A DNA stretch of 64,000 nucleotides, taken from positions 33,743,136-33,807,135 of the forward strand of contig OZ024828.1 of the NCBI GenBank assembly GCA_964016985.1, read 5' to 3'. The translations under genes and the position numbers were made by a program. The stretch comes from Anodontia alba (lineage: Eukaryota > Mollusca > Bivalvia > Lucinida > Lucinidae). Position 1 is the first letter of the stretch. The number at the start of each line of letters is the position of its first letter. A model generated the notes under the pieces. The model was not told where the DNA came from. It ran no database searches and saw nothing but the letters and a program-made list of their open reading frames with translations. Below are positions 1-9,579 of the stretch, one piece after another.

Positions 1-102
1 ACTACAATGTATTCATATGAAATGGAAAGACCTTATCTCTGAAAAAAAAAAACAAAAGCGTCAGTCATCTGCTGTAGTTGTGATTAGTGCTTTATGTGTT
101 AA
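1..102. repeat. TTAA palindromic MITE family A, right part, cut by window edge
   Basis: The window opens inside a family A element. The arm (ATTCATATGAAATGG, then TCTCTGAAAAA) runs into the family terminus CTGTAGTTGTGATTAGTGCTTT and ends near GTTAACC. The left half lies outside the window. Confidence 0.6.
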
Positions 103-226
103 CCTCTTCAATACAGCAAAAACACTAATTCTAATTAAAGGACCCCTTAACTTCACTTAAAGAAGTCCCTGAGACCCTTGTTTTAAAACCCTGAATGACC
201 CTTTTCTCATGTGTCAGCTGATTCAT

Positions 227-340
227 TTACCCTTAAAGTATCAATCACTACTACCGCAGACAGCACATTTATATATATATATTTTTTTTGTTTTTTTTTT
301 TCATAGAGAAAGTAAGTCTTGAAATTTCATGTGTACTGAA
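227..340. repeat. Family A MITE, left half only
   Basis: It starts TTACCCTTAAAGT, then ATCACTACTACCGCAGACAG, a T-rich tract and a CTTGAAATTTCATGTG arm. The partner arm is missing, so this is a half element. The TA/T tract at 268-300 is simple sequence. Confidence 0.5.
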
Positions 341-1590
341 TTGTTCCCTTGTTTAAAATGACAGTAAATCTACCAAGTGTACATCTATCTAGCCCTCTTA
401 AGTTCATGCAAGAAGATGGAATCACTGGCAACAAATGTGAAATGACAAAAATAATTGTTTGCATTTCAATTATTAAATCTATTGATTTGTTTTAGCTAAA
501 TTTTATTACTACATGATCAATTATTAGTTGTCTGTATGAAATTTTAGGAAGAACTTTAGCACTACCCCTAGTGTTGACATCCGCATCAGTATCTGTCTTC
601 ACAAATGATACTGTTTTACGATAACCCTCAGTACCTTGCTGCAAAAGTTTCTGATCACGGTCTTTGGAAAGCACACCCATACCTGAGCATCCATTTATTT
701 CTCTTGTTTTCCACCAAGTTAATTCAGCTAGCACATGTGATGTATGAAATGGACAGGCTTACTTTTAATAGAACAGTCATGATCACGTGACTATCATATG
801 ATAGTGAGCCACATTAGAAACTGGTGTTTGTTTTTTTTGTAATAAAAAAAAAGAACTAGAGTAAAAAAAGAGTAGTGTCAATTGTGATAACTTGCGATGA
901 TACATCTGCTATTTGTGTATATTTATCACCTGAAGTTTTTTTTTTTTTTTTTTAGTAAAGTCTTCATAGTTGGCACAGGAGCCTATTTGATTGGATAGGT
1001 GTGACACAGAAAAATCGGGAAAAAAAGAAAAAGGTTAAATTTTGGAGAATTATTTCACTGATTAGCCTTGAATGCTGACAAATGAAAGTCTGTGATAAAG
1101 TACATTCCCCTGTCAGATAACCTACATGTAGCTCTTTACTAAAGGATGGACCTTAATGTTTTTGGAGGTCCTTAGAAGCTCTCAAATAGGCCTTCCTCAT
1201 TAAAGCATATATCAACATGATACTCTGGATAAGGGTTAAAGTTTTTAAGATATCGTATTATCCAAATCCTTTTGTGGTACGATATAAAACTATGGACCAA
1301 TAGCCAACAGGGCAACTAAAACTAAACCCCACAAACTATTTGGATTATATCACCTCTTTAAAAAATTACCGTTAAACATTAACAAGAAGACACTAATGCT
1401 AACACCAGGGGTAGTACAAAACTCTTCCTATCCTTTCATTTAGGGGAATTAAAGAGCCTTATTTAGTAAAATACATTTTAAATTAGGTTTTCATCAGTAC
1501 ACTTTAAATTATAGTGGCATAACCAGACGGAATTATTTTTACACTCACCCAGGAAAAGTCTTGAAAACTAAGCCTAAAATCACTTCCAAA
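341..1590. other. No gene seen; contains a distant inverted-repeat pair
   Basis: No convincing coding potential on either strand. An arm beginning TAGGAAGAACTTTAGCAC at about 542 recurs inverted at about 1389-1432 (GTACTACCCCTGGTG in reverse complement), with about 800 bp between. This may be an old element with diverged ends. Poly-T tracts lie near 830 and 937-953. Confidence 0.35.
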
Positions 1591-1662
1591 ATAGGGTTAC
1601 TCTTAAAGGAAAGAATTTGCTCCCAAAGGGAGCAAATTCTTTCCTTTAAGAGCAGCCCCTAT
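1591..1662. repeat. Short hairpin repeat family N
   Basis: Near-perfect inverted repeat: CTTAAAGGAAAGAATTTGCT and its reverse complement meet at CCAAAGGG. The outer ATAGGG/CCCCTAT also pair. Related copies lie at 2549-2610, 43961-44027 and 46400-46470. Confidence 0.75.
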
Positions 1663-2295
1663 AGTAAAGAAGCAAAATATTTTATATCAGTGCCACTTTA
1701 TCATAAATATTTTTCTCACGCATGATACGCATATGCATAATGTGCGTAATGAGCATTACGCCTATGAATTAGTTTGTATTAGCAAAATTGTTATTAAAAA
1801 TTTCTTCTTAAATGCAGTGTTACTGCTAAGCATTTCTTATATCTATAATACATGTCATTCTTATTATTTCCATAGCTCCTGATTAGGCTTTTTTTATTTT
1901 CAGCCAAAATTTTTTATATCAGTAATTTTTGGTTTATGCTGAAGCATTCACCTGTGTGACACTGGAAAAACAAAATTACTGAGAGCAACATGTTAGTTGA
2001 CATGATAATGGTTACAGTTCAACCAGTCAGTTTCTCCAGATATTTTGTTAAATCGTATTAGTGATTGTTTTTTAACTGTACAAAGAGTAATGCAGTTTCA
2101 GTCCGACTGATGAATAATTCCAACTTGGCAGGCTTACAATTATTTAGTGCAATTTGATTGGCTGAGAGGAGTTTGTAAACAGGATTTATATATAGTAAAT
2201 CCGCAATGAGCAGGAATCTAGGAACTATTTTCTTGACACAAGCTTCTAAAATGAGCTGTTATACCCATATTTTTAATGTAGATATGACAGTTGGA
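1663..2295. other. No gene or recognised repeat
   Basis: AT-rich sequence with no credible open frame and no match to the repeat families elsewhere in the window. It lies downstream of the channel gene, so it could include 3' UTR, but nothing shows this. Confidence 0.3.
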
Positions 2296-2477
2296 ATTAT
2301 AAGAAGAGAATTTCATTTTTTGTGGATTTTATCAATGTGTAACTGCTGGTAATTTATAAATCACCCATAAACAGAAAAAAGGCCTGTGAAATACTCACAA
2401 CATAAACCAGTTTGTGAGTGATTTGGTGGCTTTAACTCATTGATAAAATCCATAAAAATGAAAATTGTTCTTATAAT
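2296..2477. repeat. Palindromic MITE, single copy here
   Basis: Arms of about 40 bp at 2296-2337 (ATTATAAGAAGAGAATTTCA...) and 2438-2477 are inverted copies with several mismatches. The ~100-bp centre contains no gene. No second copy was noticed. Confidence 0.55.
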
Positions 2478-2548
2478 GATTTATTGCACTGGAGAAAGTT
2501 CTGTGGGCAAGTCTTCCAATTCTTGTTTTGCAGCCATTCTAAAAAGAG

Positions 2549-2610
2549 GTCTACTCTAAAAGGAAAGAATTGGCTCCAAGGGGAGCCAATTCTTTCCTTT
2601 TTGAGTAGAC
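2549..2610. repeat. Short hairpin repeat family N
   Basis: GGTCTACTCTAAAAGGAAAG with GAATTGGCTCC is followed immediately by its inverted copy ending TTTTTGAGTAGAC. The stem is about 30 bp with almost no loop. Small open frames on both strands here come from the palindrome. Confidence 0.75.
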
Positions 2611-2762
2611 ACATTTTCAGAAGGGGATGCATGTGCAGGCAAGCAAACAAGGAAGTTTCCCTTTCTAAAAATAGGTGAAAATCTGTCAAGTGTATCCAGT
2701 CTGAGTGATTTTGACTGAATATTTGGATGATTTTATTGGTCTAACTGCAACAGTTATTTTGC

Positions 2763-2873
2763 CATTTCACATGTTACTCTCTGTGAAAATACCACAAAAA
2801 CATTTCACACTGTTATCACCCTGCATTTCACTTGTTACTCTCTGTGAAAATACATTTCACACAGTTATCACCC
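2763..2873. repeat. Two-unit tandem duplication 3' of the channel gene
   Basis: CATTTCACATGTTACTCTCT through TTATCACC (2763-2820) is repeated from 2824 to 2873, with about 11 bp missing from the second unit. It lies just past the channel stop codon, in its likely 3' UTR or flank. Confidence 0.6.
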
Positions 2874-2930
2874 CAATTTGAATAAAAAAATCCACATGAC
2901 GTAAAAATATCAGAACCATTATAATAACTA

Positions 2931-4778
2931 CTAAATTGGTGATTCAAATTGATTACCGAAGTTAGTTCCATATTTTTGCCTTTCAAAAAGTGGTTTATCG
3001 TAACGGAACTGATCATATTTGCTATTGGTTAGATTATTTGGTAGACCATTAGATTCTAGCATTGTTTGATGCACTGTTTCATCGTCTTCATCTTCATTAT
3101 CACTGTTGCAGTTGTTATGATTCTCTGACTGAAGTAATAAAAGAATCAAACGTATCACTAATTCCACTAATTCCATTATAGTTAATACTGAGATCCCCAT
3201 CCACAGGCCTAAAGTCCCACCAATATCGGCAAACAAGTCTGCCAGCTCATACGCTGGCATCTGAGTAAACTCCACTATACTTAAATCTTCAAGATAGATG
3301 TTGAGTCGTAAAAGGTTTTGTCTTATCAAAGTTGATGCTCGTATGCTGTCTTCGAGATCACTGCGATTTAAGGTTGTTACATGAATTCTTTGTTGATGCA
3401 GAAGTGCATAACGCTCTTTAATGGAAAACAGCTTATCAAAAGCTTCTTGCATAGGTTTTGTCTTTATATGGTCTTTATAAAATTCTTCCATTGCATTTAA
3501 CTGATAAAATTCTAAAGGCCAGTAACTGAGTGATAGGGATTTTTGATATGATGTTTCTTTGCAAGGTTGGAAACAACCACATGACTGCTCGTAAGTCCGA
3601 TTATTTGCTAAATTTTGCAACACCTTATCCTCACAAGCTAGATACATGAGTTCCACTTTTTCCTCTTTCATAAAATCAGCCATTTTCTTTTTCCAATTTT
3701 TTATTGTCCCACAAAAGGGTATCTCCTCTGTGCCTGGGAACATAGGTAAAGCAGCAGTTTTGCACTGGCATATTTTCACAAGGATTTTTTGTTTACAAAG
3801 CTGAAGACATGAAAATATTGTATTCCTGTAGGATCTGTCACCAACTAAGTCTTCAGTTGTACAATTTCCATGAGGGTCTGGTAGTCGAGAATGTAGAATG
3901 GCTTTAAGTCCAACAGAAGAAGAATAACCTGGTGGAACATCAAAGCCATGGTCGGCTGGACTTGGCTTTGTATTTGGAGCATGGACTTGTACTCTAACTC
4001 CAGCACTGTGAGCAATATGATTTTTGATGTCATATACACCATAACCCCCTGGTGGAGGATCTTCATTATCAAGGGAGATTATTAAAGATAAACCATTTTG
4101 TGGCCCTGTAGCATGCATAAGTAACTTCTCCTCTTTTGGTTTTTGTCGTTCAAAATCATATCCACTGTTAAATGTGAAACAATTGAAATAATTTTTGCCA
4201 TCAAAGAAAAGTGTAAAATTGGATTCAACACATGATTTTTGATTAAATCTACAGTTAACAATAAAATTATTGAGATCATGGCCAATATATCTGGCTTCGG
4301 TAGGCAAGTTTTCGTAGAAAGCTTGAATTGAGTCCATTCTTGCATCCTGTTCTCCAAAATTGGTGACACCAACAAACGTTAACCAGTCCATGATGTCAGA
4401 ACCAGTTTCCAATAGTTCATTTACCTTTGTTAAAGACATGGCTGCTATGTTGCAGACAGTTACTGAAGGAAATTCTACCGGCATACCATCCTTCATGTTG
4501 GACACTTCCACGACTTGAAATGAGAGATATTTACTGACAAGTAGAGAGAGTTGCAAAGTTGCGGCTGTGAAACCAATTATTACAAGAAGTGCCCAGAGTA
4601 CTTTTCTTTTTGTGGTAACTGATGTTGATATTTTTGCAAGGCCATGTGCGTTACTTTCAGATCCCAGTTCTGCCATGATCCGCAGTGCGGTTTTATGGTT
4701 GCTTTTCCGGTGCTTTTTCTGCTCCATTTTTCTGTGATTGGCTAGAATTGCAAACTTGGTAAGCCCACCAAACTTCAT
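2931..4778 (-). CDS. DEG/ENaC-family (amiloride-sensitive type) sodium channel subunit, large 3' exon
   Basis: A 615-residue open frame with the full DEG/ENaC layout, expected to form a trimeric Na+-permeable plasma-membrane channel. Seen: the gating His-Gly pair at residues 45-46 (NAHGLAKI); first membrane span about 58-80; the post-M1 motif FPSVTVCN at 103-110; a large extracellular domain with at least 12 cysteines between 176 and 406 and possible N-glycosylation sites (NFT, NCT, NRT, NRS); second span about 509-549 with GLWMGIS and the G-x-S selectivity triplet at 528-530; then an acidic cytosolic tail (DNEDEDDE). Length is normal for the family. On the minus strand a pyrimidine tract and CAG acceptor lie 20 bp upstream of the ATG, and the frame stays open to that acceptor, so translation may start in an upstream exon. 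The ligand (peptide, proton, bile acid or other) cannot be read from sequence. The coding part looks intact. Confidence 0.93.
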   Translation of the reverse strand: MKFGGLTKFAILANHRKMEQKKHRKSNHKTALRIMAELGSESNAHGLAKISTSVTTKRKVLWALLVIIGFTAATLQLSLLVSKYLSFQVVEVSNMKDGMPVEFPSVTVCNIAAMSLTKVNELLETGSDIMDWLTFVGVTNFGEQDARMDSIQAFYENLPTEARYIGHDLNNFIVNCRFNQKSCVESNFTLFFDGKNYFNCFTFNSGYDFERQKPKEEKLLMHATGPQNGLSLIISLDNEDPPPGGYGVYDIKNHIAHSAGVRVQVHAPNTKPSPADHGFDVPPGYSSSVGLKAILHSRLPDPHGNCTTEDLVGDRSYRNTIFSCLQLCKQKILVKICQCKTAALPMFPGTEEIPFCGTIKNWKKKMADFMKEEKVELMYLACEDKVLQNLANNRTYEQSCGCFQPCKETSYQKSLSLSYWPLEFYQLNAMEEFYKDHIKTKPMQEAFDKLFSIKERYALLHQQRIHVTTLNRSDLEDSIRASTLIRQNLLRLNIYLEDLSIVEFTQMPAYELADLFADIGGTLGLWMGISVLTIMELVELVIRLILLLLQSENHNNCNSDNEDEDDETVHQTMLESNGLPNNLTNSKYDQFRYDKPLFERQKYGTNFGNQFESPI

Positions 4779-4797
4779 ATGGTCTGCTTTGTTATTT

Positions 4798-4812
4798 CTG
4801 AAATAAAAAGAG
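4798..4812 (-). other. Splice acceptor of the channel exon
   Basis: Read on the minus strand, CTCTTTTTATTTCAG precedes the exon. The exon then starts AAATAACAAAGCAGACC and reaches the first ATG after 19 bases without an in-frame stop. The acceptor therefore needs one base to complete a codon. Confidence 0.7.
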
Positions 4813-4864
4813 ACATTGAATATTAGTCTTGATACATCCGGAGCTGAGCGACATGTACATATAT

Positions 4865-5000
4865 TTACCGCAAAGTCCGTGTTACCACCTGTAGATATAT
4901 CTAAAAATCTCCTGGATGAGTGGCAAACGTGTAGACTCTGATCAGAAGTGTCTAAACTGCTCAGGCCTGCCTGTCTGACTCCTTAGGGTGAATACAGTAG
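4865..5000. repeat. Family C MITE, degraded copy
   Basis: Carries the family words CTAAAAATCTCCTGGATGAG, GGCAAACGTGTAGACTCTG and GCCTGCCTGTCTGACTCC. The central hairpin is partly lost. Confidence 0.5.
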
Positions 5001-5031
5001 CATGAGCACTGGCAGAGCAGTTGACTACATT

Positions 5032-5278
5032 TCGAGGGTTGAGCGCAAGACTATGGTAACTCAAACATATTTTTGAAACCCTTGTTTAGGGGCAACTTGG
5101 ACCCCTTTGTAAACAATGCAAATTTAGGTGCCATTGCTCGTACGAGCAATGGCACCTAAATATTCATTGTTTACAGAAAGAAATGTTGAAATCTTTTCAA
5201 AACGCCTTCATGGTGAGGAGATTAGGTTTGGGGAAAAACAACCATCTGACTTACGCCAGTCTTGCGCTCAACCCTCGA
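5032..5278. repeat. Palindromic MITE with 21-bp terminal inverted repeats
   Basis: TCGAGGGTTGAGCGCAAGAC at 5032 and its inverted copy ending at 5278 bound a 247-bp element. Its centre is a second, almost perfect hairpin (5109-5174, GTAAACAATG arms, tip TCGTACGA). The 80-aa open frame inside is a by-product. Confidence 0.7.
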
Positions 5279-5365
5279 TTTGGTTTCATGCAGTGTCAGA
5301 AATGAAAAAAAAATTTCTGACAAATACAAATAGCCATATATTTAATAAATGTACCTCCTGTCATG

Positions 5366-5552
5366 TGTGACCAACAAAGACTCAAATTAGCTTGTGCATC
5401 CGCATAGTCTGATCAGAGTCTTCATCATCAGCATTTAAAAACTTTGCATCTTTGGGTTTCCAAAATGTGCCAGTGAAGATTCTGATCAGACTGTGTGAAT
5501 GCACAGGCTGATCTGAAACTTTGCTGTGTGCACATATCTGAAGGTATGTTTT
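5366..5552. repeat. Repeat family Q
   Basis: Recognised by paired words GTCTGATCAGAGTCTTC and GATCAGACTGTGTGAATGCA about 90 bp apart. The same arrangement occurs near 9285, 18040, 29060, 34295 and 59140. Confidence 0.5.
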
Positions 5553-5564
5553 CTGATGTTGCAG

Positions 5565-5874
5565 TTTATTTGATTGAGTTGAGGTTTAACGGCCCAGTCA
5601 ACCCATTAGGGTCATGTCCAGTCAGTCAGTTTACCTAATCACACTTTTTCCTGGGTAGGCTTAGTCCTCTAAGCGGTTTACCAGTACTTGTGCATGTTCT
5701 TTCACCAGAAACTGACAACTGCCCTTCTTGAATCAGCAGAAGGGAGAGCATGACTGTAAAAAATATTACATGTTCAGTCTCCATGAAAAAATGTTGCTGC
5801 TCCTGGCGGTTATCGAACCAACAATCTCCTGATCACCAGTTGGAAGTGCATCCGACTGAACCACTAGGGCCAGC
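5565..5874 (-). mobile_element. tRNA-headed SINE with target-site duplication
   Basis: On the minus strand it begins with a tRNA-like head (GATCACCAGTTGG region, then the B-box-like stretch GGTTCGATAACC). The family core follows (GATTCAAGAAGGGCAGTTGT) and then the tail matching TTGACTGGGCCGTTAAACC. The 12-bp sequence CTGATGTTGCAG flanks it at 5553-5564 and 5875-5886, showing retroposition. The head has drifted, so Pol III activity is doubtful. Confidence 0.8.
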
Positions 5875-5962
5875 CTGATGTTGCAGATAAAATGGTATGT
5901 GCCATATTTACCGTAAATATTTATACAGAACGACAAACAATGTAGACCAGATCAGATGCTCT

Positions 5963-6206
5963 GGGCCCAGTTGTTCAAAGCATCTTTAAATTAATGAGCT
6001 TGTTAGTGGTCAAACTGTTAACTGTTCTAGTAAGTACAATATCCAGTTCACAGATATTTTTTCTGAAAAAATATGAGTAGCTGTTGCAAATGCAAAAGCT
6101 ACTCACATTTTTTCAGCAAAAATGTTACCATATATTCCGTATTTTATGATTAAAGTTTTAACGATACATTAACTAACGTCATCGTTAGTTTTGAACAACT
6201 GGGCCC
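5963..6206. repeat. Family O MITE, inserted in a C hairpin
   Basis: Terminal inverted repeats GGGCCCAGTTGTTCAAA bound about 244 bp. An internal hairpin at about 6055-6122 has TTTTTCTGAAAAAATATGAG paired with the CTCACATTTTTTCAG arm. A second copy starts at 59604. Confidence 0.7.
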
Positions 6207-6330
6207 TGATGTCTACTCTGTATGCCACTCATCCAGCAGCTTTTAGACACATCAACATGTAGACTAGTTTTAGAAAAAATCAATTTGATAAGGAGCTAAT
6301 TAAGGTGTTAATTAAGGTGTTAAGGTGTCC

Positions 6331-6542
6331 ACATAACTCCAGGTAAGAAGCAGTATCCAGAAAATATCTTTCTTATTTCTCAATAAAATCATATATTGTG
6401 GGTATTCATTAGCAGCACCTCACCAGTACTCATAAATGCTTAAGTGAGGCACTTCTAATGAGTACAAGATATGTTTTGGGGACAAAATAAGAAAACACAA
6501 AATACTTTTGGGTTGAAAAAAGTGCCCTCTCTGGAGGTATGT
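6331..6542. repeat. Family H MITE, inserted in family C
   Basis: Ends ACATAACTCCAG and CTGGAGGTATGT are inverted. The interior has TTCTTATTTCTC, TTGTGGGTATTCATTAG and the inverted CACTTCTAATGAGTAC. It splits a C element at GTCC, which appears on both sides (6327-6330, 6543-6546). Confidence 0.65.
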
Positions 6543-6710
6543 GTCCCAATATTTAAGATAAATAAGGTATATTTTGTTTCATGCATTCTCTGAGGAATTT
6601 AAAATTTTCAGACAAATACAAAGTCTGACTAAAACATATATACCTGAATAGTTTTCTATGTTTGACTTGTGATATTTGGAATTGACCATGGAATTTGTAC
6701 TCTGAGTTGC

Positions 6711-6914
6711 TTAATGCTTAGCATGCTGAGAAAAAAAAGATCACCAGACAACTTTTCAAAATTTTTTTTTAATTGTTCCCTGAAAATAATCTTTGATATT
6801 CATGCAAATTGTCTCTGCTGGAGACAATTTGCATGAAATGTCAAAGCCTATTTTCTGGGGGAAAAAATAAAAATATTATTGATTTGTCATCTGCTGAATT
6901 TACATAAAGGTTAA
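6711..6914. repeat. TTAA MITE family D
   Basis: Bounded by TTAATGCTTAGCATGCTGAG and AAAGGTTAA. The centre is an almost perfect hairpin: ATTCATGCAAATTGTCTC, CTGCTG, then its inverted copy. Confidence 0.75.
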
Positions 6915-7147
6915 AGTATGAAAAAATGTGGTGGAAACTTATGTGTGAATAAATAGCTGAGCTTATTTTCATATCTGGTGCCATGACAACTAAAATGCGT
7001 GATTTGGTCATTTAATATGACAGGCATCGGATGACGACATGTATTTTTCCTGATTTAGAAATATAATTGGAAAAAGCAGCAAGTTAATAGTATGAATGGA
7101 CAAAATAGCTATTGTGGTCAGAACAGCTAAATCATCCCACTTTTCTA

Positions 7148-7370
7148 TTAACCCTTAAAGTGCCAATCACAACTGCAGCAGACAAAATTTTAAAATATTT
7201 TTTATTTTTCAAAGAAGTAAGTTTTAACATTTCATATGAATTGTCTGCCAAGCAGATAATTCATATAACATGTCAAGACTATTTTTCTCTGAAAAAAAAA
7301 GAAAAAGAAAATTAGAAATTAACTAAGAATGTCTTCTGCTACAAATTTTGCTTGGCACTTTAAGGGTTAA
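7148..7370. repeat. TTAA MITE family A, complete
   Basis: TTAACCCTTAAAGTGCC at the left and GGCACTTTAAGGGTTAA at the right, TTAA on both sides. The central hairpin is AATTGTCTGCCAAGCAGATAATT. Sub-ends differ (CAACTGCAGCAGAC versus CTACAAATTTTGCTTGG), as in other copies. Confidence 0.85.
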
Positions 7371-7802
7371 GCCTTTTTATGAAGTTTTTTGTTTTGCTTG
7401 CATATAAACTTTTTACACTTAAAAAAAATCTCTCACACTAGTAAGATGTAACTGAAATCTGAAGATTTTGGTTGGTTGAACCCGAACATTTATTTTGGCG
7501 ATACACACAGTTCTCTCAGTGTAAATGGTTGTGGTCAAGTAGTCAATAACCTGAACCACGAGGTGAGAGGGCAGCACCTGAAGATTTTGCCTCTGTGATG
7601 GAAGGGAGACAACTTATGCAGACACAAATTTGCTAGACTAACTGTTAGACCGTGATGTCATGTTTCATCACTCCTTACTGCAAGCTGACTCAAATTATGC
7701 ATGATATACCTTGTATGGCCAGTTTTTGATACTTGGTCTCTGACCTCAATATGAGTTAATGCTCTCAAAGAATTGAGCCATGCAGTAAGCAGTAGATGGC
7801 CT
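7371..7802. other. No gene or recognised repeat
   Basis: Nothing recognisable. The open frame on the minus strand at 7658-7969 runs into an A2 element and has no protein signature. Confidence 0.3.
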
Positions 7803-8009
7803 TTGATCCTTAAAATGCCAGGAAAACCTGCATCTGAAAATGTCATCTGTTTATGTCGTCTGCTGAATATTCTTGCAAACTTTTCAAACCTATTTTTGCT
7901 AAAGGACCAGTCTGATCTGGGTCCAGACTGTTTGCAAAACTGACTTTTAAAATCACAAGCAGATGACAAAGCAGATGACCATTGTTGTGATTGGCAGTTT
8001 AAAGGTTAA
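7803..8009. repeat. TTAA MITE family A2, one core arm lost
   Basis: Starts TTGATCCTTAAAATGCC and ends GGCAGTTTAAAGGTTAA. The interior matches copies at 45701 and 55476 (GTCATCTGTTTATGTCGTCT), but the left arm of the GCAAACAGTG core is missing. Confidence 0.6.
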
Positions 8010-8029
8010 TTCATTTACTAAATCAGTAA

Positions 8030-8125
8030 TTACCCCTAAAACTCCTACTTGCATTGATGGACATGTCCAAATTCAAGGACGGAATAGTCCACTCCAAAAA
8101 CTCAGGAGTGAAAGGATTAAACCAC
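8030..8125. repeat. Family F MITE, half copy
   Basis: Inverse of the F left half: GGACATGTCCAAATTCAAGG, then TCAGGAGTGAAAGGATTAA at the terminus. Confidence 0.5.
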
Positions 8126-8172
8126 TGAACTCAGTTATATTACATTACATGCATTTCACAAACAGAAGTTGA

Positions 8173-8556
8173 TCTTGAATTGTAATTTGACTGTAGTATA
8201 TCTGCAGTTGTAGCTATAATTATTTAATCAGTTTGTAAGAGTTATGCATAATCTGTTAACCCTTTCATCCATGAGTTTCTGAAGTGGACTCTTCCATTCT
8301 TGAATTTGGACATGTCCACTGATGCTAATAGGGGTTATTCAATCTAAAATCGAAAACAGCATGGCAAACAGTGTAGATACTGATGAGACTGCTTATTACA
8401 GGCCATCTCATTTGGATCTACACTGTTTGCATAGGTATTGGATTTGGTCTGCCTGGCTGTAAGGGTTAATTGTAATTTGAGTAAAATATATCTGTGTAGT
8501 TGTAGCTATACTTATTTATTCTATTTGTAAGGAGTTATGCATCATCTGTTCAAAAG
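8173..8556. repeat. Family F MITE flanked by an 85-bp direct duplication
   Basis: A complete F element lies at 8256-8469 (TTAACCCTTTCATCCATGAG to GCTGTAAGGGTTAA), with a GCAAACAGTGTAGATACTG core. On both sides stands a diverged copy of the same ~85 bp (AATTGTAATTTGA to GTTATGCATAATCTG), at 8173-8256 and 8469-8552. Confidence 0.7.
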
Positions 8557-8825
8557 TGAGTGAATGTAGCCCGAACACAAACACAGCACTTGCATGAATT
8601 GCTTGAAGTTCTGCAGATATCCTGGTGCAGAAAACCCACTCCATGAGCATTTGGAGGTGGATTTGTCAAAATATTATAGAACTACAGTGCAACTTCTCTA
8701 CAAAAGCCACCTTGGGAAGGTATACAATTGACTAAGACGTGTTGTCATCACGAAAACATACTTATATAATTTTGACCCCTTAAACCCCCTTTTAATTAGT
8801 AAATCTGGGATTTACAGGGTATACA

Positions 8826-8942
8826 TTATTTTTCTTATTTCTGCTCAAAAACAGAGATTGTGGGTACTCATTAGAACTGCCTCGCAAGGCAGTTCTAACA
8901 AGTATCCACAATCTATGTTTTAAGCAGAAATATGAAAAATAT
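8826..8942. repeat. H-type central hairpin in another element
   Basis: ATTATTTTTCTTATTTCTGC to GTACTCATTAGAACTGCC, a TCGCAA tip, then the inverted arm ending GCAGAAATATGAAAAATAT. The outer sequence does not match H ends. Confidence 0.6.
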
Positions 8943-9074
8943 CAGAATTGTTATCTGAAAACTTTCAGTTTTTGGTGGTGAAATTTTCAGTATGTTTGAA
9001 AAGGCGTGTTTTCGTAATGAGGGAGGTGGCTGTTGTAGTGATTTCAAATATTTAGCAAAACAGTACTTTGGGAA

Positions 9075-9270
9075 TATAGTAGACTGGCTCCAGTCTCCAG
9101 TGACTAAATATTTATTCAAATAAGCCTTCTTGATAATCTACTAAAATAAAACCAAAATAATATCATTACTATAAAGACTGGTTACTACATATGTTTATGT
9201 GGAGAAATAAGAAAAATATCAGTATTTTTGAATTGAAAAAGCATCATATCTAGAGGAATGAAACTTTCAA
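9075..9270. repeat. Half of family R followed by half of family H
   Basis: TAGTAGACTGGCTCCAGTCT through ATAAAGACTGGTTACTA matches one arm of the R palindrome at 35311-35600. From 9188, ACATATGTTTATGTGGAGAA matches the right half of H. Two half-elements lie end to end. Confidence 0.5.
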
Positions 9271-9284
9271 ATCAGCCTGTATAT

Positions 9285-9440
9285 TTATGCAGTCTGATCT
9301 GAATCTTCATTGGGCACATTTTGGATATCTAAGTTTCTTCATGCAGACAATATGAAGACAGATCAGACTGTGCCAATGCACAGATTGATTTGAGTCTTCG
9401 TTGGAAACACATTTCAGAAAGTATATTTATATATAATGAT
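9285..9440. repeat. Repeat family Q
   Basis: GCAGTCTGATCTGAATCTTC and AGATCAGACTGTGCCAATGC in the family spacing. Confidence 0.45.
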
Positions 9441-9579
9441 ACTATTGCCTGTGTTTAAAATACCTTTATTCCTTGCCAAAGAATTAAAATCTTTTTACTG
9501 GTCACATCAAATAACCAGTCCTCCTCAATGTTATTTATGGGCAGACTAGATAGCAACCCTTTAACAGAAAGGTCAGCAC

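Larger units (their letters stand above)
5895..6640. repeat. Family C MITE interrupted by two other elements
   Basis: Pieces in reverse family order: CCATATTTACCGTAAATATT, CAAACAATGTAGACCAGATC, CCACTCATCCAGCAGC, TTTTAGACACATCA and TAAGGTGTCC/GTCCCAATATTTAAG. An O element sits in the loop of its central hairpin and an H element near one end. Confidence 0.6.

Noticed and set aside
1591..1662. Hairpins read as bacterial-type terminators or riboswitches
   Set aside because: The genome is animal. These stems are interspersed repeats found at several places without relation to genes.
3845..4375. Two other minus-strand frames (75 and 97 residues) inside the channel
   Set aside because: Alternative-frame shadows of the DEG/ENaC coding region; no independent signature.
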